DNA from: Pedobacter boryungensis
Lineage (GTDB): Bacteria > Bacteroidota > Bacteroidia > Sphingobacteriales > Sphingobacteriaceae
Direction: 5' to 3'
Assembly (NCBI RefSeq): GCF_013204825.1
Contig: NZ_JABMKV010000003.1
Span: forward strand, 248,001 to 312,000
Length of the DNA: 64,000 nucleotides
Made by a program: the position numbers and the translations under genes
The notes under the pieces: generated by a model
Told to the model about the DNA's origin: nothing
Seen by the model: the letters and a program-made list of their open reading frames with translations, nothing else
Database searches by the model: none
Shown: positions 8,424 to 17,213 of the stretch, piece by piece
How positions within the stretch are numbered: the first letter of the stretch is position 1
Layout: the number at the start of each line of letters is the position of its first letter

Positions 8424-9698
8424 TTATCGTGCAATCCAACTTTCAGGATTTTGTGCCACGCTACCCCTATGAATTTGGAAACCAACTTCTGGAACACCAT
8501 CTGTTGTACCCGCAGTGCCAATGGTTTGTTTAGTACTTACATCATCGCCTCTGCTTACACTAACACTCTTTAAATTTTCATAAACTGTGAAATATTCACC
8601 ATGTTTTATGATTACATAATACTTTCCAAACTTGTCAAAAATAGTAGTGACCTTACCATTAAAAACCGCTCTAACCGCAGCGCCTTCACTTGTTTGATAT
8701 TTTACACCTTCGTTACGACCAGAGGCTTGGTCTACCATATAAGAACCAAAATGGGCGGTGATATATCCATTTGCAACCGGAGAGGGCAAGCTACCCCTAT
8801 TGTTTTCAAAAGCTGCTGAAAGTTTAGCGGCTTCTGGTGTAGCTCTTAAAGCTTCGCTATTTGTTTGAGATTTTGTTGATGTAGCAACTGGCGCAGGCTT
8901 ATTTTCAGACTTTGCTTTTGCTGCTGCGATACGATCTCTTTCTCTTTGCTCATCTTCAGCTTTCTTTTTAGCCAATGCAATTTCTCGCTGAATAGCTGCT
9001 CTAATTTCTCTATCTATTGTTGCCTGTTGCTGTTTCTTTTTAGAAATATCTTGTTTGTACTGTTTCTCTTGTTTACTTAATTGATTTAGTACAACTGCTT
9101 GTTCGTTTTTCTTTTTATCTAACTTACCTTTTTCATTCACCTGTTCTTTTAGTAAGTTATTCTTATTCTTTAAGTCTTGATCTAATACAACAATTTTATT
9201 GCTTAAATCCTTTTCAGTACCTTGAATATAAGAAGCCTGTTTTTTGCGGTATTGACCAAATTGCTGTAAGTATTTAATGCGTTTATAAGCCTGATTAAAA
9301 TCTTTTGCTGCAAAAATAAACATCATTTTATCGTATGAATTCTTATTGCGCTGAGCAAATCTGATCATTGCAGCATATTCCTTCTTCAGATCTGATAAAC
9401 GAGTTTGCAGATTATGTACTTTACCAGTGTTTTCTGTAATTTGGTTATCCAAATTTTTCATTTCAGAATTGATGGTCGAGATTTTCTCTTGCATCAATCG
9501 AACTTGTGCTTTTATTGCATTAATTTGTGTTAATGTTAGTTTTTTACCATTTGTAGTCCGATTCAGGTTTTTTTGCGCTAATTCGATTTCTCTTTGTAGT
9601 GCTTCTTTTTTGCGAGTAAGTTCTTTACTAGATTGTGCAAAACTGCTTGAACAAACCGCTAAAAACAATAAGGAAAGGAGTAGTTGTTTTAACTTCAT
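8424..9698 (-). CDS. EnvC-like murein hydrolase activator (coiled coil plus degenerate LytM domain)
   Basis: A 424-aa periplasmic protein with a signal peptide (KQLLLSLLFLAVCSSSFAQ), a long Lys/Glu/Gln-rich coiled coil (about 25-260), a Pro/Ser/Ala linker and a C-terminal M23/LytM domain (about 305-424). The zinc ligands of active M23 peptidases are missing: the usual H-x-G-x-D is replaced by NEGVKYQT, and the final H-x-H by GFQIHR. This pattern fits EnvC-type activators, which stimulate amidases at the division site rather than cutting peptidoglycan. It lies just downstream of the TPR and DUF4292 genes, an envelope-related group. Confidence 0.87.
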   Translation of the reverse strand: MKLKQLLLSLLFLAVCSSSFAQSSKELTRKKEALQREIELAQKNLNRTTNGKKLTLTQINAIKAQVRLMQEKISTINSEMKNLDNQITENTGKVHNLQTRLSDLKKEYAAMIRFAQRNKNSYDKMMFIFAAKDFNQAYKRIKYLQQFGQYRKKQASYIQGTEKDLSNKIVVLDQDLKNKNNLLKEQVNEKGKLDKKKNEQAVVLNQLSKQEKQYKQDISKKKQQQATIDREIRAAIQREIALAKKKAEDEQRERDRIAAAKAKSENKPAPVATSTKSQTNSEALRATPEAAKLSAAFENNRGSLPSPVANGYITAHFGSYMVDQASGRNEGVKYQTSEGAAVRAVFNGKVTTIFDKFGKYYVIIKHGEYFTVYENLKSVSVSRGDDVSTKQTIGTAGTTDGVPEVGFQIHRGSVAQNPESWIAR

Positions 9699-9718
9699 TA
9701 GACCAAAAATATAAAAAA

Positions 9719-10510
9719 TTAGTTGATTACCTCAAAACTTTTAGGAACGGTAAAAGGAAAATCAACTGTAGTATTACTTTCTATTTTAATAAAATCGATA
9801 TTTATATTTATTTTTTTATCACCTGACATAGAATTGATTTTCAGGCTAGAAGGGAATAATGCATTATTTACTGGCGTATAATTTCCATAAGTTACCTTAA
9901 ATGCCTGCGCTGCTTTTGCATCGTTTAAGTTAGTTTCTTCAGTTTTTAACAGCGTATTAAACAAACTGCGATAAGCTAAATCTCCAGTTGTGCCGCTCAA
10001 AACCCAAACACCATTTTCTTGAACCAATGCCGATTTTTCCACCATGAAATCCTTTATTGTATTGCCAGAAAATACCGCTTGTAATAAATCAAAATTGATT
10101 TGCTTATTGGTGTAGTTGTAAATATAACTAAATGGTTTTTTGGTGAATTTCTTATGTAAACGATCTAATATCAATAAACTATCAGGGGTAATGACAGCTC
10201 TTGCAACCTCTATACCAGCAATTGCAGTAACACTTACCCAAATCTTTTTATCTTTTTGTATTCTGATAATCATGGTTACATTGTTTTCATCACCATTAAT
10301 GTCTAATGCAGCTTTTCCTCTTAAAGCTAGTGTAGTAAACGAAAGATCTTTACTTTTTAATAACGCTAAATTTTCCGATTTCTTGTCAACTTTTAGCACG
10401 TCGGTTTGTCCAGCTGGTGGCGTAGCAACAATTACCTTTTTTGCTCTACACCCAACACCTAATACTACTAATACAGCTAATAAAAGGCTATTTAATATAT
10501 TTCTTTTCAT
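9719..10510 (-). CDS. DUF4292-type lipoprotein
   Basis: A 263-aa lipoprotein: after a hydrophobic leader the lipobox is VGVGC with Cys21. The rest is a beta-rich soluble domain resembling DUF4292/LolB-like outer-membrane lipoproteins of Bacteroidota (for example LRGKAALDIN, IQKDKKIWVSVTAIAGIEVA, ITPDSLLILDRLHK). The function is not established. It might bind a lipid or lipoprotein like LolA/LolB folds, but that is inference from the fold pattern. Its start overlaps the end of the TPR gene by 23 nt, indicating translational coupling, and envC follows after 20 nt. Confidence 0.75.
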   Translation of the reverse strand: MKRNILNSLLLAVLVVLGVGCRAKKVIVATPPAGQTDVLKVDKKSENLALLKSKDLSFTTLALRGKAALDINGDENNVTMIIRIQKDKKIWVSVTAIAGIEVARAVITPDSLLILDRLHKKFTKKPFSYIYNYTNKQINFDLLQAVFSGNTIKDFMVEKSALVQENGVWVLSGTTGDLAYRSLFNTLLKTEETNLNDAKAAQAFKVTYGNYTPVNNALFPSSLKINSMSGDKKININIDFIKIESNTTVDFPFTVPKSFEVIN

Positions 10511-12185
10511 TGATCTTCTTGTTTAATTTTTCGGATACATTTCCTGCTTGTTTGGCTTTTTGCCATTGCATTACCGCTTTATCCTTCTCTCCTTTTAAGA
10601 AAAGAATATCGCCATAATGCTCTAAATAAACAGGATTTGAAGCCTCATTGTTTTGCAAAGCCTTTTCCATCCAAATAAGTGCCTCATCATGTTTTCCAAG
10701 TTTCAAAAGCACTAATGCATAAGTATCTAATATTGATGCGTTTTTAGGTAAAGCTTTTACAGATTTCTCTGCTAAAATTTCTGCTTTGCTCAAATTCTGA
10801 TTTCTTAACGCTAAATAATAAGCATAATTACTTAGTGTTAAATAATTATCTGGAGCTAAAGAAATTGCTTTATCAAATGCTACATCTGCTTCTTTTAATT
10901 TTTCCTGATCGATTAATACTTCTGCTTGTAAAGCAAAGATCATCGCTTTTAAATTCGTATCATCTGGATCAAGCTGCAAAGCAGACTTTATTTCTAGTCC
11001 AGCTTCTGCATTTTGTCCATTTCTATGCAAAGCAAATGCGCTATAATAATACAATATTGCCTGATTAGGATAAATTGAAAGTGCTTCTTCACCAGTTTTA
11101 ATTGCCTCTTTATATTGACCCAATAATGTTTGTATACCCAGCAATTTTTCCCAAGCTGCATAAATCTGATCTGAGATTTTTAAGGCAGCTAAATATTGTT
11201 CTTTCGCAGCACTTAAATTGTTTTGTTGATACCACACATCTCCATATAAAACAACTAACTTCTGATCATTTGGATGAGTTTTTACCGCAATTTGTATTAA
11301 ATCTGTAGCATCTTTAACTACAGTTTGATTGTTAAATCTCGGAAGCATTAAACTCACAATTTTAAGTTTACTCGCAATAGGCATAGCCTGATGTACAAAA
11401 GCAGATTTCAATGAAATAATTGCTAATTCGTTTTTCTTTTGCGAATTATAAATATCGGCCATTGCCAAATCAACTTCATAATTATCAGGTTCTAGCACTT
11501 TCGCTTTTTGTAGAAGTGCTAATGCTTCTTCTTTTTTATCCTTTTCTAATAAAACACCACTTAAATAAAGATAACTTTTAACATCTGTCGGGTTTTCTGC
11601 TAATAGTTTATTTATGGAGTCATTATTTGGCGCATCATTTCCTTGAATAGTTAGTCGTTGCTTTGCAAAGGTTAATTCTTTAGAGCTACCAAATTTTTGT
11701 TCTATTTCTTCATAAGCTTTTTCCGAATCTTCTGTTTTTCCAGCAATGAAAAGTGCGTTTGCTCTATCAAAATAATAAGTATCAGTTTCTGGAGATAATT
11801 GAATAAGCTGATTAAAAACATTAACTAATGCATCCATATTGCCATTTCGCTTATAGATTTCTGTTTGAAGTTTTAAATACCAGATATTTTTAGGATTTAA
11901 ACTAATTGCTTGTTTAATTGCAGTTTCGGCATCTAATAACTTGTTTTGACGATAATTGAGTGATGCGAGTTCGAAATATGCTGCATCATTTTTTGGATCA
12001 ATTGCTAAGATTTTAGAGAAACTTAAGCTAGCATTGGCATAATTATCTGCCATTTTCTCTTTTAGTCCGGCAAAAAAAAGTTCCTTTACTACATTTCCTT
12101 CTCTGGTTTCTTGAGCTGGCGATTCTTGTGCAAATAGTAACCCATTTACAAAAAACAAGAAAAGGAATGTGAGTTTAAACTTCAT
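10488..12185 (-). CDS. Tetratricopeptide-repeat protein, exported
   Basis: A 565-aa protein with a signal peptide (KFKLTFLFLFFVNGLLFAQ) followed by TPR repeats along nearly its whole length (for example DAAYFELASLNYRQNKLLDA, NIWYLKLQTEIYKRNGNMDA, AILYYYSAFALHRNGQNAEA, NYLTLSNYAYYLALRNQNLS). TPRs are protein-protein scaffolds. The partner is unknown. Gene order with DUF4292 and envC suggests an outer-membrane or cell-wall assembly role. It ends in a basic stretch and overlaps the next start by 23 nt. Confidence 0.85.
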   Translation of the reverse strand: MKFKLTFLFLFFVNGLLFAQESPAQETREGNVVKELFFAGLKEKMADNYANASLSFSKILAIDPKNDAAYFELASLNYRQNKLLDAETAIKQAISLNPKNIWYLKLQTEIYKRNGNMDALVNVFNQLIQLSPETDTYYFDRANALFIAGKTEDSEKAYEEIEQKFGSSKELTFAKQRLTIQGNDAPNNDSINKLLAENPTDVKSYLYLSGVLLEKDKKEEALALLQKAKVLEPDNYEVDLAMADIYNSQKKNELAIISLKSAFVHQAMPIASKLKIVSLMLPRFNNQTVVKDATDLIQIAVKTHPNDQKLVVLYGDVWYQQNNLSAAKEQYLAALKISDQIYAAWEKLLGIQTLLGQYKEAIKTGEEALSIYPNQAILYYYSAFALHRNGQNAEAGLEIKSALQLDPDDTNLKAMIFALQAEVLIDQEKLKEADVAFDKAISLAPDNYLTLSNYAYYLALRNQNLSKAEILAEKSVKALPKNASILDTYALVLLKLGKHDEALIWMEKALQNNEASNPVYLEHYGDILFLKGEKDKAVMQWQKAKQAGNVSEKLNKKINEKKYIK

Positions 12186-12232
12186 TTATTGTTGTATTGC
12201 TAAATTGTTAATTGCAAACTGCCAACTGAAAA

Positions 12233-12664
12233 TTACTTCCCTGTGTGACCATATCCTCCCGCACCACGAGCCGTATCACTTAATTCTTCTACAGTTTCCC
12301 AACTAATGGTTTCATGCTTTGCAATGACCATTTGTGCAATTCTATCACCATCATTAATTACAAAATCTGTATCTGATAAATTTACCAACAACACTTTAAT
12401 CTCTCCACGATAATCAGCATCAATTGTTCCTGGAGAATTTACAATTCCAATTCCATGTTTAAATGCTAATCCGCTACGCGGCCTAATTTGCGCTTCGTAG
12501 CCAATGGGTAGTTCTATGTGCAAACCTGTTGGAATTAAAAGACGTTGCAAAGGTTTAATCGTGATTTGTTCTGGCGTAAAAGCTCTTAAATCCATACCTG
12601 CAGCATGAGCAGTTTCATAAGCAGGTAAAGGGTGTGTAGAGTGATTGATGATTTTGATTTGCAT
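12233..12664 (-). CDS. dut: Deoxyuridine 5'-triphosphate nucleotidohydrolase (dUTPase)
   Basis: A 143-aa trimeric dUTPase that turns dUTP into dUMP and pyrophosphate, keeping uracil out of DNA. All five family motifs are seen: [32 protein letters not shown] with the catalytic Asp, RIAQMVI, and the C-terminal [11 protein letters not shown] that closes over the substrate. The last motif has His where most members have Ser (GFGSTG). It starts 3 nt downstream of the flippase stop. Confidence 0.95.
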   Translation of the reverse strand: MQIKIINHSTHPLPAYETAHAAGMDLRAFTPEQITIKPLQRLLIPTGLHIELPIGYEAQIRPRSGLAFKHGIGIVNSPGTIDADYRGEIKVLLVNLSDTDFVINDGDRIAQMVIAKHETISWETVEELSDTARGAGGYGHTGK

Positions 12665-12667
12665 AGT

Positions 12668-14167
12668 TTAGTTTCTTTTCAATATTCTCTTTAAATCGTC
12701 TTTTTCAAAATAAAAAACTCCTATTATAAAGGCCATCAGCATGGCGTTACCAATGTAAATATTATGGTTAAACATAAAAAATGAGGAGAATACCATTGCA
12801 GTTGAAATAATGAGGTAGGTTAAAATTCTTTTCAAATTATATGGAATTGGATAATATTTTTGTCCCAATACATACGATAAAACCATCATTACAAAATAGG
12901 CCAACATACTTACCCAAGCAGAACCCATATAGCTATATTTTGGGATAAGGATAATATTTAATACAATAGTTATTGCAGCTCCTGCAACGGAAATATATAG
13001 CCCAAACCGGGTTTGATCTGATAAACGATACCACACAGAAAGGTTCATGTAAATACCTAAACAAACATAACCGAAAAGCAAATAAGGTATTGCGGGCAAA
13101 CCAACCCAATATTCGGCTAAATGCTTTGCATCCCTACTAATGAAGAACTTAAGGATATCGATATTGGCAACTAATCCAATAAAAATTATGGCTAATGCAA
13201 TTACAAAATAATGTAGAATGGTAGCGTAAGTTTTTTTTGCGTTTTCATTTTTAGCATGACTAAAGAAAAAAGGTTCTGCTCCAAGTCTAAATGCGGTAAT
13301 AAATATGCTTAAGAAAATAGCTATTTTACATACGGCTCCATAAATACCGACTTCTCCATCGGCAATATCAATAGGCAATAGTTTCTTTAGCACAATTTTA
13401 TCTAGATTTTCATTCACAATAAACGACAAATTGGCTACCAATATTGGCCAACTGTACGAATACATGGTGCCAAACAATTTTTTATCGAACTTGAACTGTA
13501 ATTTTAAAAACTCTGGCAACAAATAAATAAAAGTAGCTAAACTGGCAATTAAATTGGAGAGGAAAACATATCCAATCCATTTTTCGCGGTACCATGAAGC
13601 CAGCCATTCTGCCCCAAACCAATGATGTTTGATTATTGCCGGCACCAAAAAAATAAATACAAGATTAAAGCCCACAAAACAACCAATATTTAAAAATTTA
13701 GCGATACTATAACTTACAGCTTTTTCATCTGCCCGCAGTTTTGCAAATGGAATTACACAAATGGCATCAATAAATAAAATCCATAAGAAAAAGCTTACGT
13801 AGATTTTATAATCTGCAAGTTCACTTGGTTTTCCAGCTAAATATGTTGCAATAGATGTGGAGAAAATTAATCCCGTAATAAGAAAAAGAGTAGAGATAAA
13901 TGCAATGCACAAAAACGAATTGTTATAAACTTCTTGCTTTTTATCTTCGAATTTATTCAAATAACGAAAGTAAGTACTTTCCATACCAAACGCCAAAACA
14001 GCATTAATTAACGATGCATTTGCATACATATTAGTAAAAATACCATACGTACTTTTAGCATATACTTTTGTGTAAATTGGAGTTAAAATAAAATTGAATA
14101 GTCGAGAAAGCACGGTACTAATGCCGTAGACAGCTGTTTGCCCAAGAAATTTTTTATATACAGACAA
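12668..14167 (-). CDS. MATE/Wzx-type polysaccharide flippase
   Basis: A 499-aa integral membrane protein with about 12-14 hydrophobic segments and the family opening YKKFLGQTAVYGISTVLSRL. It probably flips a lipid-linked glycan across the inner membrane, but no glycan genes lie next to it, so the substrate is unknown. It is separate from the flippase in the capsule locus (46865-48280). The start is TTG at 14165-14167: no ATG exists between it and the upstream in-frame stop at 14198-14200, and family members begin at this point. It is followed by dut with a 3-nt gap. Confidence 0.85.
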   Translation of the reverse strand: MSVYKKFLGQTAVYGISTVLSRLFNFILTPIYTKVYAKSTYGIFTNMYANASLINAVLAFGMESTYFRYLNKFEDKKQEVYNNSFLCIAFISTLFLITGLIFSTSIATYLAGKPSELADYKIYVSFFLWILFIDAICVIPFAKLRADEKAVSYSIAKFLNIGCFVGFNLVFIFLVPAIIKHHWFGAEWLASWYREKWIGYVFLSNLIASLATFIYLLPEFLKLQFKFDKKLFGTMYSYSWPILVANLSFIVNENLDKIVLKKLLPIDIADGEVGIYGAVCKIAIFLSIFITAFRLGAEPFFFSHAKNENAKKTYATILHYFVIALAIIFIGLVANIDILKFFISRDAKHLAEYWVGLPAIPYLLFGYVCLGIYMNLSVWYRLSDQTRFGLYISVAGAAITIVLNIILIPKYSYMGSAWVSMLAYFVMMVLSYVLGQKYYPIPYNLKRILTYLIISTAMVFSSFFMFNHNIYIGNAMLMAFIIGVFYFEKDDLKRILKRN

Positions 14168-14233
14168 TTTACTCTTGATTAAATTTTTGATTTTTTGTTA
14201 GGTAGTAGCTGTAACATTCAAGCTGTTATGCAC

Positions 14234-14518
14234 TTACCAAAGTAAGTTCTTTTTTACAACTTCAAAGTTGCGATAATTTTTAAGTTCTCCATCTAGAACT
14301 TGCACATTTTCTACTTTAGCTTTATCTGGTCCTTCTTTGCACCAATCTACAAATACCTCTAATGTAGTTTCATCTGCCTCTGCTTCAATATAAACTGATC
14401 CATCTTTTTCATTTTTTACCAAGCCCTTTACCCCCATCTGATCTGCTACAGCTTTTGTGCTTGCCCTAAAAAAAACGCCTTGCACCTTACCAGTTACAAT
14501 AATATTGATGTGTTTCAT
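14234..14518 (-). CDS. acyP: Acylphosphatase
   Basis: A 94-aa acylphosphatase that hydrolyses carboxyl-phosphate bonds. The catalytic Arg18 lies in GKVQGVFFRAST and the catalytic Asn36 in GLVKNEKDGSV, with the spacing known from characterised enzymes. The full alpha/beta sandwich is present. It is last in a short minus-strand run that includes the 43-aa membrane peptide and the 4-TM protein. Confidence 0.94.
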   Translation of the reverse strand: MKHINIIVTGKVQGVFFRASTKAVADQMGVKGLVKNEKDGSVYIEAEADETTLEVFVDWCKEGPDKAKVENVQVLDGELKNYRNFEVVKKNLLW

Positions 14519-14523
14519 TTATT

Positions 14524-14655
14524 CTACTTATTTAATTCGATTTCCGTTTTTGCCTTGCCGTTTGTAACTTGATTTTTAGCTCTTTTGTTTACCAAAATAA
14601 TGGCAATTATTACCAAAATCACCGTTATTGCGGCTAATATTCTTTTTAAAACCAT
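14524..14655 (-). CDS. Small single-pass membrane protein (43 aa), unknown function
   Basis: An ATG at 14653-14655 opens a 43-codon frame ending in TAG. The protein starts MVLKRILAAITVILVIIAII, one clear hydrophobic helix with a basic N-terminal flank, and continues with a basic-polar tail (LVNKRAKNQVTNGKAKTEIE). The start lies 6 nt after the stop of the 4-TM gene and the stop lies 5 nt before acyP, so it fills the gap like a true operon member. Topology resembles a small anchored regulator or an adaptor for secretion machinery, but I recognise no family. Confidence 0.6.
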   Translation of the reverse strand: MVLKRILAAITVILVIIAIILVNKRAKNQVTNGKAKTEIELNK

Positions 14656-14661
14656 AATCTA

Positions 14662-15039
14662 TTAAATTGGACTACCAAAAGTTATTTTCCCAAATACGAA
14701 TGCAAATATCGCATATATAATAAGTGGAATAAGAATTAACTTTAAATCTGGGTGCGCCATAAAAAATTTAAGCATCGTTAAACTGGCCATCATGTAATGC
14801 ATAAAATTTCCAATAGCAATTGGCTTACTATAAATACCACCAATTAAATTTGATTTCGCCATCCAATTTAAAAATGCAAAACCCAAATAGATAGCGCCTA
14901 AAATCTGAATAATTAATGAAAGACCTACAGCATTAGGAAGGCTAAAATAGGTTAAAATTTCATCTGGCATAAAAGAACAAGTTAAACCTACAATTGCCAT
15001 TACAATAGCACTTAGAGACATTATTATTTTTGTATTCAT
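14662..15039 (-). CDS. Small membrane protein with four helices, unknown function
   Basis: A 125-aa protein with four predicted membrane helices (about 4-25, 38-60, 72-95 and 99-118). It is mostly hydrophobic with few charged residues. The general look is that of small DoxX/DUF-type four-helix membrane proteins, but no diagnostic motif was recognised. It lies 2 nt downstream of the FMN oxidoreductase gene and 6 nt upstream of the 43-aa membrane peptide, so it is part of that operon. Confidence 0.7.
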   Translation of the reverse strand: MNTKIIMSLSAIVMAIVGLTCSFMPDEILTYFSLPNAVGLSLIIQILGAIYLGFAFLNWMAKSNLIGGIYSKPIAIGNFMHYMMASLTMLKFFMAHPDLKLILIPLIIYAIFAFVFGKITFGSPI

Positions 15040-15041
15040 TT

Positions 15042-15995
15042 TTATGAATTAAAATCCATTTCACTCAATTTTTCTTTCTCTACTAAAAACTCATTCCAAA
15101 TCTCCTGTAAAATATCTGCAGCAGGTTTTATTTCATCCAGCATTGCTGATACTTGTCCAATTTCCAATTCACCCTGCTCCATATCACCTTCAAACATGCC
15201 TAATTTTGCTCTTGCTCTACCTAACAGTTCAATTAATTTTTCGGTCGTTGCACCTTGCGCCTCAGCTTGTGCAACAACATCTGCAAATTCATTTTTAAGT
15301 AAGCGAACAGGCACCAATTTTTTCATTCGTAATTTGGTATCGCCTTCGGCAGAAGCAATAATTTTTTCTTTAAAGTTAGGGTGTGCTGATGATTCTTCGG
15401 CAACAGCAAAAGCCGAACCTATCTGAACAGCATCCGCTCCTAATGCAAAAGCTGCCAACATCGCTTTTCCACTACCAATACCACCCGCAGCAATTACAGG
15501 AATTTTAACTGCCGTTTTTATCATCGGGATTAAACATAAAGTTGTGGTTTCTTCTCTTCCATTGTGCCCGCCAGCTTCAAAACCTTCGGCTACTATGGCA
15601 TCCACTCCACATTCTTGTGCCTTTAAAGCAAATTTAGTATTAGCAATTACATGAACTACTATTATGCCTTTACCCTTTAAAAATGAAGTCCACGTTGCTG
15701 GATTACCCGCTGAAGTAAACACAATCTTAACACCCTCTTCAACCAAAATATTCATAATTTCTTGAACATTTGGATAAAGCAACGGCACATTTACGGCAAA
15801 AGGATTTGACGTAGCAAGCTTACATTTTTGAATATGCTTGCGCAAAACTTCTGGATACATAGAACCTGCTCCAATAATGCCCAAACCGCCAGCATTAGAA
15901 ACTGCTGCGGCTAATTTCCAACCGCTGCACCAAACCATACCAGCCTGAATAATTGGATATTTTATGTTAAAAAGAGTGGTAATGCGATTAGCCAT
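15042..15995 (-). CDS. NAD(P)H-dependent FMN oxidoreductase (nitronate monooxygenase / FabK family)
   Basis: A 317-aa TIM-barrel flavoprotein. The N-terminal KYPIIQAGMVWCSGWKLAAA and GLGIIGAG are typical FMN-binding segments. EGFEAGGHNG carries the family His, and IPVIAAGGIGSGKAMLAAFA with GADAVQIGSAF binds the FMN phosphate. The family includes nitronate monooxygenases, which oxidise toxic nitroalkanes, and the enoyl-ACP reductase FabK; sequence alone does not separate them here. It is 4 nt downstream of the amidohydrolase stop and probably co-transcribed. Confidence 0.88.
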   Translation of the reverse strand: MANRITTLFNIKYPIIQAGMVWCSGWKLAAAVSNAGGLGIIGAGSMYPEVLRKHIQKCKLATSNPFAVNVPLLYPNVQEIMNILVEEGVKIVFTSAGNPATWTSFLKGKGIIVVHVIANTKFALKAQECGVDAIVAEGFEAGGHNGREETTTLCLIPMIKTAVKIPVIAAGGIGSGKAMLAAFALGADAVQIGSAFAVAEESSAHPNFKEKIIASAEGDTKLRMKKLVPVRLLKNEFADVVAQAEAQGATTEKLIELLGRARAKLGMFEGDMEQGELEIGQVSAMLDEIKPAADILQEIWNEFLVEKEKLSEMDFNS

Positions 15996-15999
15996 TTTG

Positions 16000-17157
16000 C
16001 TAAAATAAACGTTTTATAGTTGTTTCTTTATTAATAATTCTGTTTTCAGCATTGATGATTAAAACTATACCAGGCTTTTTGCCCACTTCCAAGCTTCCAT
16101 ATTGCTTTTCAATCCCTAAAAATTCTGCACCATTTAATGTTGCCCATTTTAGCAATTCTTCAAATGGAACATTTTTACGTTCTTGTAAAGTTTGCATTTC
16201 GGTCAAAATATTTAACTGATGATTGCTCGCTAAACTATCTGTTCCTAAGGTGATTTTTAAGTTCTCAGCCTTTAATAAATTAACATCAGGCAATGTGTTT
16301 TCAATATAAATATTAGCATTCGGACATAAACACCAATACAGTTTTTGATGTTTCTTTTGGGCAAAATCTACATCAGCTTTGCTACTAAATGTATTGTGAA
16401 CCAATAATGTATTTACTTTTGTTGAAAGCTGGGGCAAGTGATAACTTAAAGAATTTTTGCCAGAATTATGTGCATCACTTTGTGCTATCCCGAGTTCGGC
16501 AAAAAAATCGGCGAATTTTCCAATTCCCTTTTCAAAAAGTTCATTTTCTCCATTCGTTTCTTGATTGTGAATGCTTAAAATATCCTCGGCATGTGTTACT
16601 TTTTCTATTTCATTAAAAAGCGAACTAGAAACGGAATATGGTGCATGTGGAACAATTGAAGCCTTTAATGGCGCAAAATCTCCTTTTAAACTCAATCCTT
16701 GTTCTATAATTGGTTCCGATGGTCGATTAAATCCAAATACTTCCACAAATGTGTGATAATAAATTTTACTATTTAATTTAACAGCTTTAGAAATTAACAA
16801 GTTTGAAATATCTCCAACAGCTACAATTCCATTCTCGTACATTTCTTCATCAGCGTTTTGCATTGCTGAAATAATTTCTTGTTCTGGCTGTTGTCGTAAA
16901 CTTAATATTTGTTTAATAAACGAAATCAATCCAGTTTTTTCGGCAATTTTGTGGCGCAAATGCGATAATTCTAAATGGCAATGCGTATTAACAAAACCTG
17001 GCACTAAAATACCATCATAATGCTGAATATTTTCAATGCCATTCGCTTCTTCTTGCGTTAAAACAGCAACAATACGACCATCTTCATTAAGTTTAATTAC
17101 ACCATTTTTAAGAGGCGCACTACTTACAGGATAAACTACATTTGCCGAGATATACAT
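16000..17157 (-). CDS. Amidohydrolase of the cytosine-deaminase / chlorohydrolase type
   Basis: A 385-aa metal-dependent hydrolase. Visible ligands: HCHLELS (H-x-H), VPHAPYS, the HNQET region, LVHNTF and the C-terminal TLGTDSLASN with the catalytic Asp. Family members deaminate or dechlorinate ring compounds (S-adenosylhomocysteine, guanine, aminodeoxyfutalosine and others); the substrate is not clear here. The start at ATG 17155-17157 (MYISANVVYP) is preferred over an upstream in-frame start at 17262, which would run through the divergent promoter and into the WYL regulator gene. It is divergent from that regulator. Confidence 0.82.
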   Translation of the reverse strand: MYISANVVYPVSSAPLKNGVIKLNEDGRIVAVLTQEEANGIENIQHYDGILVPGFVNTHCHLELSHLRHKIAEKTGLISFIKQILSLRQQPEQEIISAMQNADEEMYENGIVAVGDISNLLISKAVKLNSKIYYHTFVEVFGFNRPSEPIIEQGLSLKGDFAPLKASIVPHAPYSVSSSLFNEIEKVTHAEDILSIHNQETNGENELFEKGIGKFADFFAELGIAQSDAHNSGKNSLSYHLPQLSTKVNTLLVHNTFSSKADVDFAQKKHQKLYWCLCPNANIYIENTLPDVNLLKAENLKITLGTDSLASNHQLNILTEMQTLQERKNVPFEELLKWATLNGAEFLGIEKQYGSLEVGKKPGIVLIINAENRIINKETTIKRLF

Positions 17158-17175
17158 GCAACAAATTACGCTATA

Positions 17176-17209
17176 ATTAGCTAATTTGCCAATTGATAAA
17201 TTAGCTAAT
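17176..17209. promoter_or_regulatory. Perfect inverted repeat, candidate operator of the WYL regulator
   Basis: ATTAGCTAATTT (17176-17187) and AAATTAGCTAAT (17198-17209) are exact reverse complements separated by 10 nt. Each arm itself contains the palindrome TTAGCTAA, with the two palindromes 24 nt apart. The site fills the 56-nt gap between the divergent amidohydrolase and WYL regulator genes and ends 4 nt before the regulator ATG, where a bound protein could block its own expression. Confidence 0.55.
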
Positions 17210-17213
17210 ATTG

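Noticed and set aside
10140..10526. 128-codon plus-strand frame across the DUF4292 gene
   Set aside because: Antisense to the lipoprotein and TPR genes, without domain or promoter support.
12186..12232. AT-rich gap with repeated caact/aatt words between TPR and dut genes
   Set aside because: Short low-complexity sequence without clear arms or copies.
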